From Spirodela intermedia (Eukaryota; Streptophyta; Magnoliopsida; Alismatales; Araceae), in assembly GCA_902729315.2 (NCBI GenBank), contig LR746267.1, positions 9,604,424 to 9,668,423 of the forward strand: 64,000 nt of DNA. The letters run 5' to 3'. The first letter of the stretch is position 1; each line of letters opens with the position of its first letter. The translations under genes and the position numbers were made by a program. The notes under the pieces were generated by a model. It saw only the letters and a program-made list of their open reading frames with translations, was not told where the DNA came from and made no database searches. Shown piece by piece: positions 37,470 to 50,500 of this stretch.

Positions 37470-37800
37470 CAAAATATGAAATTAATATACGGAACCTTCT
37501 TATTAGTATTTAGTTTAATTAATTTAGCAACATATGATATCCAAGTTTTTTCAATCTATATTTCATAGGATTCAGAAAAGTTTTAGATAGCCCTTTTACA
37601 TGGTTCATATTTAATCCATTATTATGCACAAAAAATGTTAGAGTTAGTACTCAATTATGAGCATCTAGTAGCATGACTAGCCTTTCATGCCAATATTTTA
37701 CATCAATTTTTTATACAAAATCTAATATCCAAATTAGTACTTTTTTCTTTAATAGTTTCTTTCATAACTATTTATAATTAAATTTTTAAAAGAAAGTAAT
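37470..37800. repeat. copy of the AT-rich repeat also at 24.4-24.8 kb
   Basis: Similar in order and orientation to about 24370-24800. Shared strings include CATCTAGTA, TTTCATGCCAATATTTTA and an AACTATTTATAAT-type end. No coding potential was seen. Confidence 0.5.
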
Positions 37801-38214
37801 TATTTTGAGTGGTAATGATGGGGTGGCTGAACCTAATCATGCCACTTCTCAAGATGATAGAATAGAGTCCATTTGAGATCAAGGTCAACTTCAAGTGGGG
37901 CCTCCACCAGTAACAAGACGTCAACTCTCAAGAAAGTTAGCTAGGATTAGGGTCAACCTAATCTTCAACCTCATATGGGATAAGTGGACAGGAGGCTAAC
38001 TCTATTGCTAGATCTCAAGTGGAACCTCAGGTTAACAACCCATGAGTCCATAGGGATCAACAAGAGGGTCCATCCTATGTTGTGGAGCCATGAAGGAGAA
38101 GAAGAAGAGGAGCCAATGGAAGAAGGCCCAATAGAAAAGGGCCCATCTTCCCATGAGCCCATAAAAGAGCGTCCCTCTCTAATCAGACGCCACCTCTTCA
38201 AGAGGTGCATATAA
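37801..38214 (+). other. possible retroelement end region
   Basis: Reads with stops as EPNHATSQDDR, GPPPVTRRQLSRKLARI and similar. The GPP.TRR..RKL pattern is reminiscent of the C-terminal part of some Ty3/gypsy polyproteins, but too little is left to be sure. It leads directly into the pyrimidine-rich tract. Confidence 0.25.
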
Positions 38215-39062
38215 CCACCTTAACCGTTTCTCCTCTTTCTTCTCCTCCTCCACCGGAATCTTCTTCCCCTTCTCCTCCTCGGCTGGAATCCCCCTTCCCC
38301 TTCGTTCTCTCTATCTCTTCCCCTATTTCCTTTACCCTCTCTTTCTCTACCTCCTCGCCTTCCGCCTCTCTGCCCTCAATCCATCCTCATCGCCGTCCGC
38401 CCCCGTCGACTCCGTTCCCATCTCCTCACCGCGGCCCCGTCGCTGCCTTCCGCCTCCTCGCCGTCCGCCTTGTCGCCGCCTTTACGCCTCCTCTCCGTCC
38501 GCCCCATCGTCCCCTTTTCCACCTCCTTGCCTACGCCTGCCGTCGCTACCCTCTGCCTCCTTGCCGTCGCTCGTCATCCCCATCCGGCTCCTCCCCGTCC
38601 ACCTTCGCCACCACCTTTCCGTCTCCTCGTCGTCCTCCTCGTCGCCGTCTTCCGTTTCCTCGCCGACCACCCGTCGCCCCTTTTTCTCTCTCTTCCGCCG
38701 TCAGCACGAGAGCCGCCACTTTCTCTCTCTCTCCCGCTGGCGCCCTCGTTTCGCCCCTTTCTCTCTCTCCCGCCGTCAGCACGAGACCCACCTTTTCTCT
38801 CTCTCTCCCGTTGACGGCCCCTCACTTCGGCTCCTTTTTCCCGTTATCCCTTTAGTTAGTATTTATTTATTCATCCTCGCTTCTCGTCCCACGAGAACTT
38901 TCCCTTTTCTCTCTCCCGCCGTCGCCACGTGCCCCCTCATTTCCTCTCGCTCTCTCTCTCGTTCTCTCCACTCTCTTACGTTCTCTCTCCCTCTCTCGTT
39001 CTCACCCTTTCTCTCACATTCTCTCTCTCTCTCTCTCTCTTCCATCTTCTTCTCTTTGTGGC
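38215..39062. repeat. 850-bp pyrimidine-rich tract
   Basis: About 850 bases very rich in C and T on the plus strand, with TCTCTCTC and CCGCCGTC runs and short internal duplications: CCGCCGTCAGCACGAGA occurs at about 38696 and 38772, each followed by TTTCTCTCTCTC. Because purine-poor DNA lacks stop codons, two frames stay open (for example 38205-38855) and give Ser/Pro/Arg-rich peptides without domain features. It resembles an untranslated leader or LTR region of a retroelement more than a gene. Confidence 0.6.
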
Positions 39063-42000
39063 TTCATCCTTGATCTCGTCTCCTTCCATCTCCATTCATC
39101 CTCTTCTCAGAGCGTGGAAGGAAGATAGAACCAACTATTCAAAGAATTATCAAGAGTTTTCAAGTCTTCTAACAAAGTAACGTTACTTCTGAATTGTTGT
39201 GGTGATTAATCAAATTTTATAACTCCTTTGCTTTAGAAGTGATTACTCATAGAATAACCACTAAATCCTAAAGTTTGGTGATCTATTCCCCAAAAGAATT
39301 ATTCTATGATTCTTTGAAGGATTAGCCTTAATTAAGAAAACTAAATGATCCCAACTTTTCTTAATTGCAGGATTATGCATAGAAACTTGAGCCCCATTTT
39401 GAAGTTTTAAAGCGCCTTCTTTACAACCTTAATTTGATAATTCGACTTCCTAAATTTGTTGTAAACTCTTGAGGAACTTAGAATCCAAAATATGAATATT
39501 TCAGCGTATTTACTGAATTATCTTAAGGGCACTTAGTAGGGATATTTCTCAAATATGTGTTTATGAGGCCTCTAATTTGTACTATAGTTAAAGAGACTAT
39601 TAAATATAATTCGGTCCATTTATCTATCTTATGTGTATTTTTCATTATGATAGCTTTTTAGATAACCAAGGTTCATGAAACAAACAATGTTTCCATATTT
39701 TGAGATGAGAAAGCACATAAAAAAAAATATTTATCATCAAACTATCAAAAGTTAATTTGAAAAATCTGAGTTTTATATCATAACTAGTTCTGAAAATATT
39801 AAGAAGTTCTGAAGAAAATGTGAGGGAGACTGAAAAAAGAACAAAAAGAGAAGGATTTCTTTTCATCACATCGGAAGAGTCTTACTAAATTCAACATCAG
39901 TTCACATCGTAGTATTCAACATAAGTGATTAATTATTATTTGATAATTTATTTCCATCTAATTTACATAAAATTGTGGGTTTTAAGGTTTTATTAGAACA
40001 TGAAATTTAAGATGAATGAAGTTCATATCTTTTCTTGTTTTGCCTCTAGGTATAGAATTTACAAGGCCATTTGGAAAAACCAAAGCAATCGAAATATAAA
40101 TAATGTGACCTTCTGTTCTTAAAAGTCATCATGTAAAAACGAAGGTTTACTGAAACTTAGGGAAAGGCTTTCTTGGAGAGTAGATGATAGTCAATAGGAC
40201 TGAACTCATTTAAGTTTGGCCAGTAATTTTGTTGATGATTATTATAATAAAAAACTACATATTTGACTGCTAAGAAAATATAATTCAAACCCCCTTCTTA
40301 ATTTTGTGACACCACTTAGAGGTGAACATAGTTAATTTAAAAATAAAATGAATAAAGTTTAACTTTATTGTACCAATATCCAAGAGCTTGTTTTGGGGAA
40401 GACAAGTTCTTGGCCAACAAAAACTTTATTTTCCTTTTACTTTTCACCTTTTCACCCTTAACCTCAATCATTTAATTTGAATCTCCTTAAAGGAATACCA
40501 TACTTATGTCTAATTGATGTGATACAAATGTTAAAGAGAAACATGGCTAAAATATAGTCTGATTTTTAAACATGAGAGATACTCTAAATGAGGTAAGCTA
40601 CAATCAAATATTTATGCCAAACTAAATATTTCATGTCTCCTCAAAGTTTTCAAATAAGCACATGATTATTCTATATGAATCAAATTAATTAATTTTCACT
40701 AATTAATGAATAAACATCAACGATTGAATGTATTTTTTATTACTCAGGTCATAGAATAAGTTTAAAACACTATTTTATTAGAGTATAAATGATTTTTTCG
40801 AATGTGATGTTCTTAGAACAGACAAAGTGTAGGTATTAATGGCATCGAAGAAGGCTCCAGTTAAAAGTCTTGATAGTAGGTGTGAGAAAAATGAGAGATG
40901 GAGAGCCACAGTAGGTCGGAGTTGGACTCCCCCTATTAATTCCATTTACAAACCCAAGTCATGCATCATATCTTCTCTTAGTTTATGTTCTTGATAGCAA
41001 CATGGTGGCTTAGGAATTCAGATTTAACTCTTTGAAAGCAAGAATAAAAGAGAGAGGGACAAGGAGAGATAGTGTTAAAGAGAGAGACGAATGTGGATCC
41101 CTGATAGCTACCAACTTTATTCACAAACCCAAGTAAAGCATTGTGTTAATGCATCATGTTTTTTATAATAATCCAAGTCAAATGTGGAGGAATATTACCT
41201 TAATTAATACTAAATGAAATCAACTGAGTGAAAACACTAAAATAAATTTTAGTATAGATGTTATGAATTTATATTTTATTTTATGTATTTGTCTTGAAGA
41301 AATGACCATTTAAAATGAATTCAAAGAGTCAACATCTGTGGTGGCTCCTAAACGAACTTAAGGCTTCTTCAATCAACGGGTTTCATGAGCAAGGTGGGTG
41401 CGGCTAAGCAAGCATCTAATTTAATTTATACTGACCTGGATATCCAAGATTAATACCTTGATAAATATTTTAACTGGCAGGGAAGTGCATAAAAATCAGA
41501 AGATTTATAATTTGTTGTAGATTATGATTTTACTATTTTTGTTACTGCTTTCTGCGATTTAATAGAGTACGTGCTCTTCCTCTCTATATCTTTGAGTGGC
41601 ATAGGGATTGGGAGGGAACTATATTTTAATCGTTTACTATTTTCTTTACCGCTTCAATTCACTATTTTTACTATTCAAACCTTTTCTTGACTCATCTTCA
41701 TAGAGTGAGTGACAACATGACGGAGTTGGATTTAATTTCTCCTATTTCTTCTCCTCTCTCTGAGTTTAACGTTCACTTCTCTTTGCTCTTCTCCTCATCT
41801 CCATGCACTTTGTTGTTGCTGCTTCCTACTAATGAAGATGTGGCAGCTGTGATTAGATATTAGGAAAAATCATTTTCAATAGTTTTTTTGCCCTTTTTTA
41901 TTTAATAAGCATCTGAGAATAGGATTGATATTAGTATTTGATAGTCCTTGAGGATACGACCCAAACTCACCATAATTTTAAAAGTATTTTCTAGATTTTA

Positions 42001-42688
42001 AGTTCAATATAAGTATTGAATTTGATGTGTTTTGATTTAAAAACTAAATTGGAATCAAATTTTGGTATCATTACCAGGGATAACTATTTTCAGTTTAGTG
42101 TCAATTCCTATTGTTCTCTTAATTAAATAGCTGCTAAATTTTCACTTAGAATTTTATTGTAGGAAAAAATATAAATATATATATATATACATATTCAAAA
42201 AACATCTAAGAGGAGCAGCTGAAGGTGATTAAAGAGACATCATCTACAGGAAAAGGAAGTTGGTAATGAATTACGTTCCTCTTTAGAAATTTCAGTAAGT
42301 AAGCTTATATAGCATTGTTACTATTCAATTAATGTTAATTTGCTGAATTCTATGTTTCGAATTTCTTTTTGAAATATTTTTAAAAATAAAGAAAACTAAT
42401 ATTGGTATTAAGTATCGATATGTTTGTAGTCGTGCATGCTTGGTAGATAACGAGGGTGTAGTAGACCAACCCAACCCAAGCAAATAAAAGATTACTTTAC
42501 CCCAAATCAATATGAACCATCATCATGCATTTACATCCCATCGAACACGGCCTATCAGTATGAAATTAAAGTGAGTATCATACGAATGTTGCCATATTTG
42601 TATTGGAACCCTATTGAAGACCCGTATAAACTTATAGATGAATTTTTAGAGATTTGTTCCATGGTGAAGAAAGATCCAAAATCCAAGC
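39063..42688. other. AT-rich spacer
   Basis: No gene recognised. An imperfect duplication is suggested around 40890-41160 (ACAAACCCAAGT then GCATCAT-type strings at about 40949 and 41121). The open frame beginning at 42571 has no recognisable domain until it enters the WAK tail at about 42689. Confidence 0.4.
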
Positions 42689-43064
42689 AGGATCTTGCCG
42701 TGGCCTTCGTCTTCTCGCTGAAAGAAAACAGATTATTGGAGATCTTGCACTGTACGGTCTGCAGTGTAGAGGAGATGGACAGATTGCTGGAGGTTTATGA
42801 GCTTGCGAGATGGTGCCTCAGTGTTAACGGAGTAGGTTGTCCCACTATGAGGGAGGTTGCGATGGCACTGCATGTGCTGAGAGCCTCCCCGGAGCAGCCT
42901 TGGGCTCTGTTATACTTGCTGGAGGAGGCGAAGAGGCTGTTGGGTCAGGCGGAGAGCCTCCCCGGAGCAACCTTGGGCTCTGCTATACTTGCTATACTTA
43001 CAAGACGAGTGATTTGGGAACTTCATTGAGTGACACCGGACTGGAGAGTGAGGCCGGAAGGTAG
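42689..43064 (+). pseudogene. WAK kinase C-terminal tail, pseudogene
   Basis: SKQDLAVAFVFSLKENRLLE, then VEEMDRLLEVYELARWCLSV and REVAMALHVLRASPEQPWAL, align with the C-terminal kinase subdomain and tail of WAK-B. The final SDLGTSLSDTGLESEAGR lies in another frame. About 72 bp are duplicated: GAGAGCCTCCCCGGAGCA occurs at 42879 and 42951, followed both times by CTTGGGCTCTG. Everything upstream of the C-lobe is missing, so no kinase can be made. Confidence 0.8.
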
Positions 43065-43194
43065 AACTTTCTAATTGATTTTGGGGTTCTCTCAATTGTT
43101 AAGTTTTTCTGTATATAACCTTCAAGGAGGGATTAGGATTACCCAAGGATCTCTATGGCAGACTTAAGAGCTGACATAGTTTACCAGGGGATCT

Positions 43195-43760
43195 CTCCAT
43201 TCTTTCGAATTCTTCGTTCTTGCCGCCGGCTGTCATTTTATTGGTATCGGAGAGTATGAACATTTTCTTTGGGGCCGATGCTAGACGAGGAGCGTGAGTC
43301 CTCATGGATTACTTGCAGGAGAGCAGTCCTGAATCACATTCTGAGGGTGTAGCGCTTCACTGAGGGAGAAGAAAAAGAGCTCATCGTCGAGTCGGATATT
43401 CAACGAACAAGAGTTTCGGTCAGAAACCTATGCCAAGAACCTTCCCCAGTGCTACACCACATGGGAGTATAATAGCGGATGTCGAAGGCTCACTTGAAAT
43501 ATGAACAAAGTTAGGTGAAGGTTAAAGAATATGTGGACAGCAAGGAATGGAGTTGATTAGTCATAAACGACCAAGTCGGAAAAATACTCTATTTCTCTGC
43601 CTCTCGATTTCTTGAAGATTGGTTTCAGAGGACGACAAAACGGACGGTTCGTGAGGGAGGCGTTAGGCCGACTTCATTTTTCTCAGTGACTCTGTTTCCG
43701 CAACTTGCTTGGATATTATATTCCACGTGACGCTGGCGGAACCCCCAGCTTGGGAACAGT
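43195..43760 (+). promoter_or_regulatory. orphan copy of the WAK upstream region
   Basis: Matches the WAK-B upstream region at about 59223-59850. Shared strings: GAGCGTGAGTCCTCAT, GATTACTTGCAG, AGAGCAGTC, GCTTCACYGAGGG, ACAGCAAGGA.TGGAG, TAGTCATAAACGA, and GCAACTTGCTYGGRTATTAT. No WAK coding sequence follows nearby, so it is a promoter-region duplicate whose gene was lost or separated. Confidence 0.7.
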
Positions 43761-44710
43761 AGCTACAGTGGATGATAGGTGGTTTTTATTCTCGGGAGAC
43801 AGACACATGAGAGAATAAAATAATAAATGAGAGGGAGAAGAGATGATTGAGTACTATAGACGACGCAACCGGACAAAGGCTCTCGCGATCTTAGCCTCTC
43901 TTAAGGAAATTGATGCACACCAAGATGATGAAAATGACAAGACTGCCCTAAAGAAGGTTTACTAAAACAAGGTTGAGTGCTTTCCTGCAATATTTGAAAT
44001 AAAAGGGTTGACGTGATTAAGAAATCACCAAATGATTAGGGTGTGCTCCACAGTCAATAAGTCAATCAATTGCAAATTAAGTGGGTTAACACTCGTTACT
44101 AACCACCAACTACGAATATAAGGGGACTATCTATAGATCACACTATGGCAATGTTCCAGGATAAAATACTAAATGAACAAAATGCTCAAATTTGGAAAGG
44201 AGAGTATTTAAATCTAACTTCGTCACCAGAAGGGGTGACGGAATAGTGGAGCAAGAACTGAAACTTAGACCCACTGTTGAAAAGTTGACCTGACATTGAC
44301 CATTGACCATTTAGGTGGTTGTTGATTGTTGATTGGCGGACGGCCTCGAACTGGAGGGTGAAACTGGCGCAGAGCAGGTGCTCCAGCGAAAGTTGGACCA
44401 GCAGGATGTGCTGGTGTGGTCCGATGGCCCGAGATGGTTCCGACTAGGCGGTCGGGCCGGTTCAGACCAACAGCTTGAGATACTGTGGACCAGGGCCTTT
44501 AATCTATATAAGTGGCAGGGAAAAAGAGGAAAGGGGGAACATGGATTGGTCGTGCTGGGCAGAGGAAAGGAAGGCAATGACAACAGCGGGGGGGAATGGT
44601 GAAGGCGGACAGCAGCGGGAGGAATGTGGCGAAGGGTGTCAGTGGAGGATGGCGGCGGAGGCAATAATGGGTTCCACATCTCCGAGTTTTGTTAACGGTG
44701 ACAGTGGATG
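43761..44710. other. spacer with a GC-rich island
   Basis: 44330-44700 is GC-rich and open in several frames on both strands, without a recognisable domain. The rest is AT-rich. No gene was supported. Confidence 0.4.
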
Positions 44711-44840
44711 GCAGTGGCGGCAGTGGCGGCAGTGGCGATGGATAAGTGACCCTTATGGCCTCTCCTTGCGGAGCAACGACGCTCACAGCCTCTCCTTGTA
44801 GAGAGATGACCTTCACGGCCTCTCCTTGCGGAGCGAAAGA
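44711..44840. repeat. two short tandem repeats
   Basis: GGCAGTGGC-type 9-bp repeats occupy about 44711-44740. A 30-bp unit with GCCTCTCCTTG repeats three times, starting at 44758, 44788 and 44818. Confidence 0.8.
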
Positions 44841-45047
44841 GGTAACCTTGACTAGTCTCTTCTCTATCTAATTGTTCTTAGGGCTACACAAGGTTATTCA
44901 CAACCTCTCAATATGAAACCCACATATAATGGGCTTGGCTGGTGTGCTAAAGATGCGATCATAGGCTCCGTCTTCTTCGCTCTTCACTAGAAGAGAAAAG
45001 GCAAAGAGTGGACTACGAACTGTGACTTGGGAAACTCCTAGGACAGT

Positions 45048-45052
45048 AGAGA

Positions 45053-45103
<51 letters not shown>

Positions 45104-45122
45104 GGAGAGAGAGAGAGAGAGA
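45048..45122. repeat. GA microsatellite
   Basis: About 75 bp of GA repeats with a few GGGA interruptions. No coding sequence is nearby. Confidence 0.85.
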
Positions 45123-45413
45123 GTGCTTCGAGTGGCCTGAATTTTCTCTCTCTGTCACATAGAGATAGGGAGAGCAAGAGGGAGAGACAAGGACTTTCGG
45201 ATGTTATGTAAGGGATGGCTCTTTCTATGATAAAAAGTGGGATGTGAACATCCATATGATGATACTGTCAATCTTGAAACATGGTGGGACTGGACAATAC
45301 TGAGGCCATCATTTTAGTTAGTTGTGCAGGAGCCATGTTGAACCAATTTTCTTCGATGAGGTCACAATGATGAATGTCTTAAATTTCTATCATCCGATAG
45401 ATTGAAATAATAT

Positions 45414-45415
<2 letters not shown>

Positions 45416-45482
<67 letters not shown>
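45416..45482. repeat. GA microsatellite
   Basis: An almost perfect GA run of about 65 bp lies 300 bp beyond the previous one. Confidence 0.85.
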
Positions 45483-47365
45483 AGATATTGGTGATTGGAT
45501 TCCTCCTATTAGTTTTCCTCACTAAAACCTCTACGAAAATAGTGATTTTGCAAACACACTGATGCCCCCTTGAAAAACTAAGTGTAGTGATGTCTACATC
45601 CCCTACTAATAACTGTTTATTAGTATGGGTTAATAATGGTTAAAATATTTTTTTATAAATTAACTGATGATAAAATACACTTATTTACATTAAATAGAGA
45701 ATTTTTTCCCTATGATTAATGTGAATTTTTAGCTAATTATGTGATTTTATATGCTTTTTAGATTTATTTTTTAGGTTAAAATGAAGAAAAATAAAATAAA
45801 TAAAATCGTGTAAAAAGGAGGGGACTTGCTGGCCAATTGGCACCTAGCAGCTGACCTAGATGGTGTTGCACATGAGTGGGAAGCTCAGTCATGAAAACCA
45901 CAAGCTAGGTTCAAGTGGCTAACCTATGTAGAGCAAGTGTGCAGCAACTCCCCTTCAACATTATTAGGGGCCAATAGGGCTGGGGCAAGGAGTGTTCATA
46001 CACACGTGTGTATGTGAGGGTGGACCACCTAATTTCGTGGGGCCCTCTACCTAAGGGCTTTCTAGTTGTTATGGTTTTGAGAGGGGGCACTTGAAGCAGA
46101 ATAAAGCCCACAATTATATTGATCTCAAAACCTGCATAGAAAACCGATGTCAAACTAAAATGTAGTCAAAACATGTTGACAAAATAATAATAAAAAAACT
46201 TTATCATTAAAAGAAGGTAACGTAGTCATGTGCTCACTATTTTAAGAGTGTTTTGGTATTTAGTTAAACCTATCTCATATAGCTAGGCAATTGGTAGAGG
46301 TTTGAAGTTCACCATAACCAAAAATTAAATCTTTATTTTATTTTAAGCTATTGAATTTCCTATAGAGCGTTAGTCAATGATCAAGCCTTTAGAAGCACTC
46401 CATCATCAAAAAAATTTTCGTCAACACTGATCTTTGATTATTATTAACAACTAATGAATGATTTCGGATTAAAAGTTCACAAATTATTAAGAGAAATCAT
46501 CTCTTGTTGGTCAATAAATGAGTAGTTGTCAAGAATAGGGCAATCCATCAATAGATTTGTCACAATCTTTCCAAAGTGTTTCGAATGTAATAAAGAGCCT
46601 CATTTTATTGTGCTGACTTGAGAATGAAAGTCTTTGAGATGCACTCCACCTCCATCATATGCAACTCTATTAGATGACACTTGTCGGAGGCCCATATTCA
46701 CCAAACTTCAGCTTTGTAAGGTGACAAGTGCCAAAGACACATTGATGTTGCCTACCTTCACCCTCTAAACTTCGAACGTAAATCTAGAGAGTGCTCATGA
46801 TCAATCACATTTAAAGAGAGTCTTCGAGGCCATGGATACATTTAGGATCCTCCTAATCACTCAAAATTCAAGCAATCACAATGATAATCTATGTCTAAAA
46901 CTTGATTAATATTTAAATTAATAATAGTTTTTAAATTTAAGTTTTAAAAATCTTCTCTAATCTATTATGATTCATTTGACGTTTACATATCTCAATTTTA
47001 TCAATTAAAACATTTGTAATCATTTACATAATAATCATTTAATCATGTTCTCGGGATCTTGACATTAGGTCGATGTCAACTTTTGAATTTTTTTCTCTAA
47101 CTTTTAAGTTTTTTATATAACTATTGAGTTTAAAAATTATATATTGCTTGTAAAAATTATAAAATTTTACTTGATATTATCTTACATTCTTATGATCGAG
47201 TTGAATTTTTTTTACTATTTTTGGAGCTTTTTATGAAATTAGAATTAATATATTTATTCTGAAATACTTCTAAAAATCTAAAAATTACTATTTTTTAATT
47301 TAATATTTTTTATTTAAATTATTTATTACACAATAACTATGTCACATCACCTACTAATTTGGCAT
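45483..47365. other. AT-rich spacer, nothing recognised
   Basis: No gene, repeat domain or RNA gene was identified. Short open frames (for example 45911-46153 minus) look random. Confidence 0.4.
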
Positions 47366-47494
47366 AGACTATGGCTGCTAGATGGAGTATAGGGACTTCA
47401 ACATCAATTGCACATACACTTCGATGACATTATTGAATAGTGAAAATATTGGGTTTGTTGACATCCCCATGACTAGTGAGCTGGGAATCAAAGG
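47366..47494 (+). pseudogene. WAK ectodomain fragment of a split pseudogene
   Basis: Reads YGC, stop, then MEYRDFNINCTYTSMTLLNS and ENIGFVDIPMTSELGIKG. It aligns with WAK-A GCYAKEYGDFSVNC and LLNKGNLELLNISVTGELRIKG. Similarity stops at about 47494, where copia-like sequence begins. Later WAK parts reappear on the same strand at 51590-52390. Confidence 0.75.
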
Positions 47495-47599
47495 TTAGGC
47501 TTGGAAATGTAGAGAAAGGTGGCCATGAGAATGAGAAAGATAAGAAAGGGCTCACCAGGCTGTCTCATATAACCTTTATAAATAGGATTGCAAGAAAAA

Positions 47600-50500
47600 G
47601 TAAATGAAGCCCAAAACAGGGAAAGCCCAAAACATGGAAAGCCCAAAGTAAATATTAGATTCAACGCCCCTCAAACTCATGATGAGGAAAGTCTCAAGAG
47701 TTTGTTCAAAAAAATTGAAAATGGGTAACAACATGTCATGACGAAACTCAGCATGGTACAATGATGAATGAACATAGGACAAGCTAAAAGTATTGTGTTA
47801 AAACTGTTGCTGAACAAAGTGATTATCAATCTGAATATGATTGCTATGATCATGATAAAATTAATTATATGCAATTTGAGTGGTGAGTATGTTATCATAA
47901 TATAGAGAAGTAAGATCATATTGAAGAATGTTCATGTCACTAAGAAGCCAACATAGTCAAATAAATGAAGTAGCAATAAAGGCCATAACATTATACACCA
48001 CTTCAGTAGTAGAGTGGCAATAATATCATGTTTCTTCCTATTTTATGAAATGAGAGACTCACTAAGAAAAATACTCCAATCAAAAGTAGATTTTTTACTA
48101 GTAACATCAAGAGCCCAATTAGTATATGACAACATTTGACATTCATCTCCTTAGAGACTCAATTCAATCATTATTTGAAATGGTGGACAATGCATATCAT
48201 GCGTAATATCTAATGAAAGAAAAGATCATTTGCATGACTTTCTTGTATCAATTTAACCATATACTTATCATTTCATTGGAGAAAAATTCTTCAGGTGATA
48301 ATGATTATTGATGAAATATTCTTGATATGAATAGTCACTTGAGCTTACACATTAACACTTTGGAATGGATTATAAGAACATAAAATCATTGAAAATAGTT
48401 CATATATTAACTATATTGATTACACTAAAAATTTACAGCACATATATAGATAAAAATAAATATTTAATAATTTATTAGAAAAAAAATTCACTTTTAGTAT
48501 CAAACTAAGGGGAGAAACATAATAAACTTTGTAAAGTTACATAGCTTTATTTTACTTCAGACATTTAGATGTGTTAATCATTCTTAACAGCATATTCTGT
48601 AAATGTTAAGACTCTTCAGAATACTATGTAACATAATACTTAACTAAAAGAAAATGAGTAATTAAATAGATTCAATATTAATGTTTAGTTGTAAGTTATA
48701 GAAATTGTCATCCAAGTATTCATCAAAGGTATATCTACTTGATTATGACACTTTATTTCCACTCATATCATGCAAGTTTTAGGGAAATATATAATTTGAT
48801 CTGCTTAATAGACTCCTCATTTGGTTTGATATCAAAACATTTTTCATGAAATGCTTCAACAACATACACTTTACAACTTTCTCCTAGACCTTGCATTTTC
48901 CTATGTACCTACTAACTACACTAATAGTATAAAAAATGTTAAGTGAAGTACATATGATACATATGCACTTTCACATGGAAATTTATTCATCCTTTCTATA
49001 TCTTACATATTTGAAGAATATTCAGCAGAAAATTTGAAATGACTTTTAATATTTTGGTATTATAATTTTTCATGTGAAACCACTATAACACCTTCTCCAT
49101 GTGAATATCTTTCATTTCTAATTCATCACTCAATAGAGATTTTAATCGATTGATTTTTGGCATGTTGTTGGGAGCTATCAACATATTATCAACGCACAAA
49201 ATAAGTAAATAAAAAAATCAATTGAATCTTTCTATGATACACACAACTATCATAATCACTTCTAAAATAACTATGATTCAACATAAAAGTGTTATCTTTT
49301 ACCCTATCTTAAAGTTACTCAATCTGTGGAAAATTTCTTAAAGACAAAAATTGTCATGTTTACTCATAACTACAAAACCCTCTAGGTTGTATATGTATCT
49401 TTTCTTCTATAACTGATCATGTAATAATAATATTTTAATATATAATTTCCTAACTAAATCAAAGAAGCTATCAATAGTAATCAAATTACAAACAAAAGTA
49501 TGTCTCAAAACATGATAGAATCTCTGAACTCAGTACCTGCTCACCATGTGAAAAACTTTACCTTCAAAAGTATCTAATTCTAGTATCTTTTATAAGTTAC
49601 CTCAAAAGTTATTTCTTTCTTCTTAGAAGTCCACTTTCATCCCACATTCTTTTGAGCATATGAGGACTAGTTTGTATATCTTGTTATTCTATAGAGACTC
49701 AATTTCTTTTTTTATGGCACATTGTCACTTAGAGGACTTGTCTAATATAATCTACTTTTTTTAAGATGATCATTTTTATGCCATCGATGTTAACTATCAC
49801 AGAAAAATTTGAACACTACAACAGTAGCATAATCATATCTTTTATTTGATTTGATCATCTTTCGCTACCTATCATTTAAAAAAGTCAATTGCCTTTGAGG
49901 GACCTATTGTTATGCTATACTACTATCTCACATGTCAGCTATTCGGTCTTGAACTTGCATCTTCTCTAATGGTCTTGCAGTTTCATTGAGAACTTCACCT
50001 CTACCTCTCCTTACTTTGCAACTAAGCTGGTTACAAGTTTTTGGTGTTGACTGCTCTCTCACTTAGAGCATTGCACATTCATTGATCATAAAAATCTCTT
50101 GTAATCATATGCATATGTATGACAATATAAATTTCAGAAGTAACAATAATTGACATCAGAGTGAGAATTAACTCTCCATGAGTTTTTCAACTATATGATT
50201 ATAGATGAAAATCAATTCACCAGTAGTTAGTGTTGACAGCTTCTACTTAGAATGTCTTCAATAGATATTCTTGAGAAAACATATTAATTCATTCTATAAC
50301 ACTATTCTATTATCGTGTCCTTATTAGTCCATTGTACCCAAGCTTCATTATGAGTTTCTAGTACCCATCATTTCACTTTATAGTACCTATGATCTTCTAT
50401 AGATGTTTCAAACTCTCTTATGTAGCAAAGCATCAACAAAATGATTGATTAAAAGAGACAATGAACATCGTAATATGAGGACTTCAGAAACATCATATAC

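Noticed and set aside
38205-38855. 216-codon Ser/Pro-rich open frame
   Set aside because: It lies in a purine-poor tract that lacks stops in several frames, with no domain and no start context of note.
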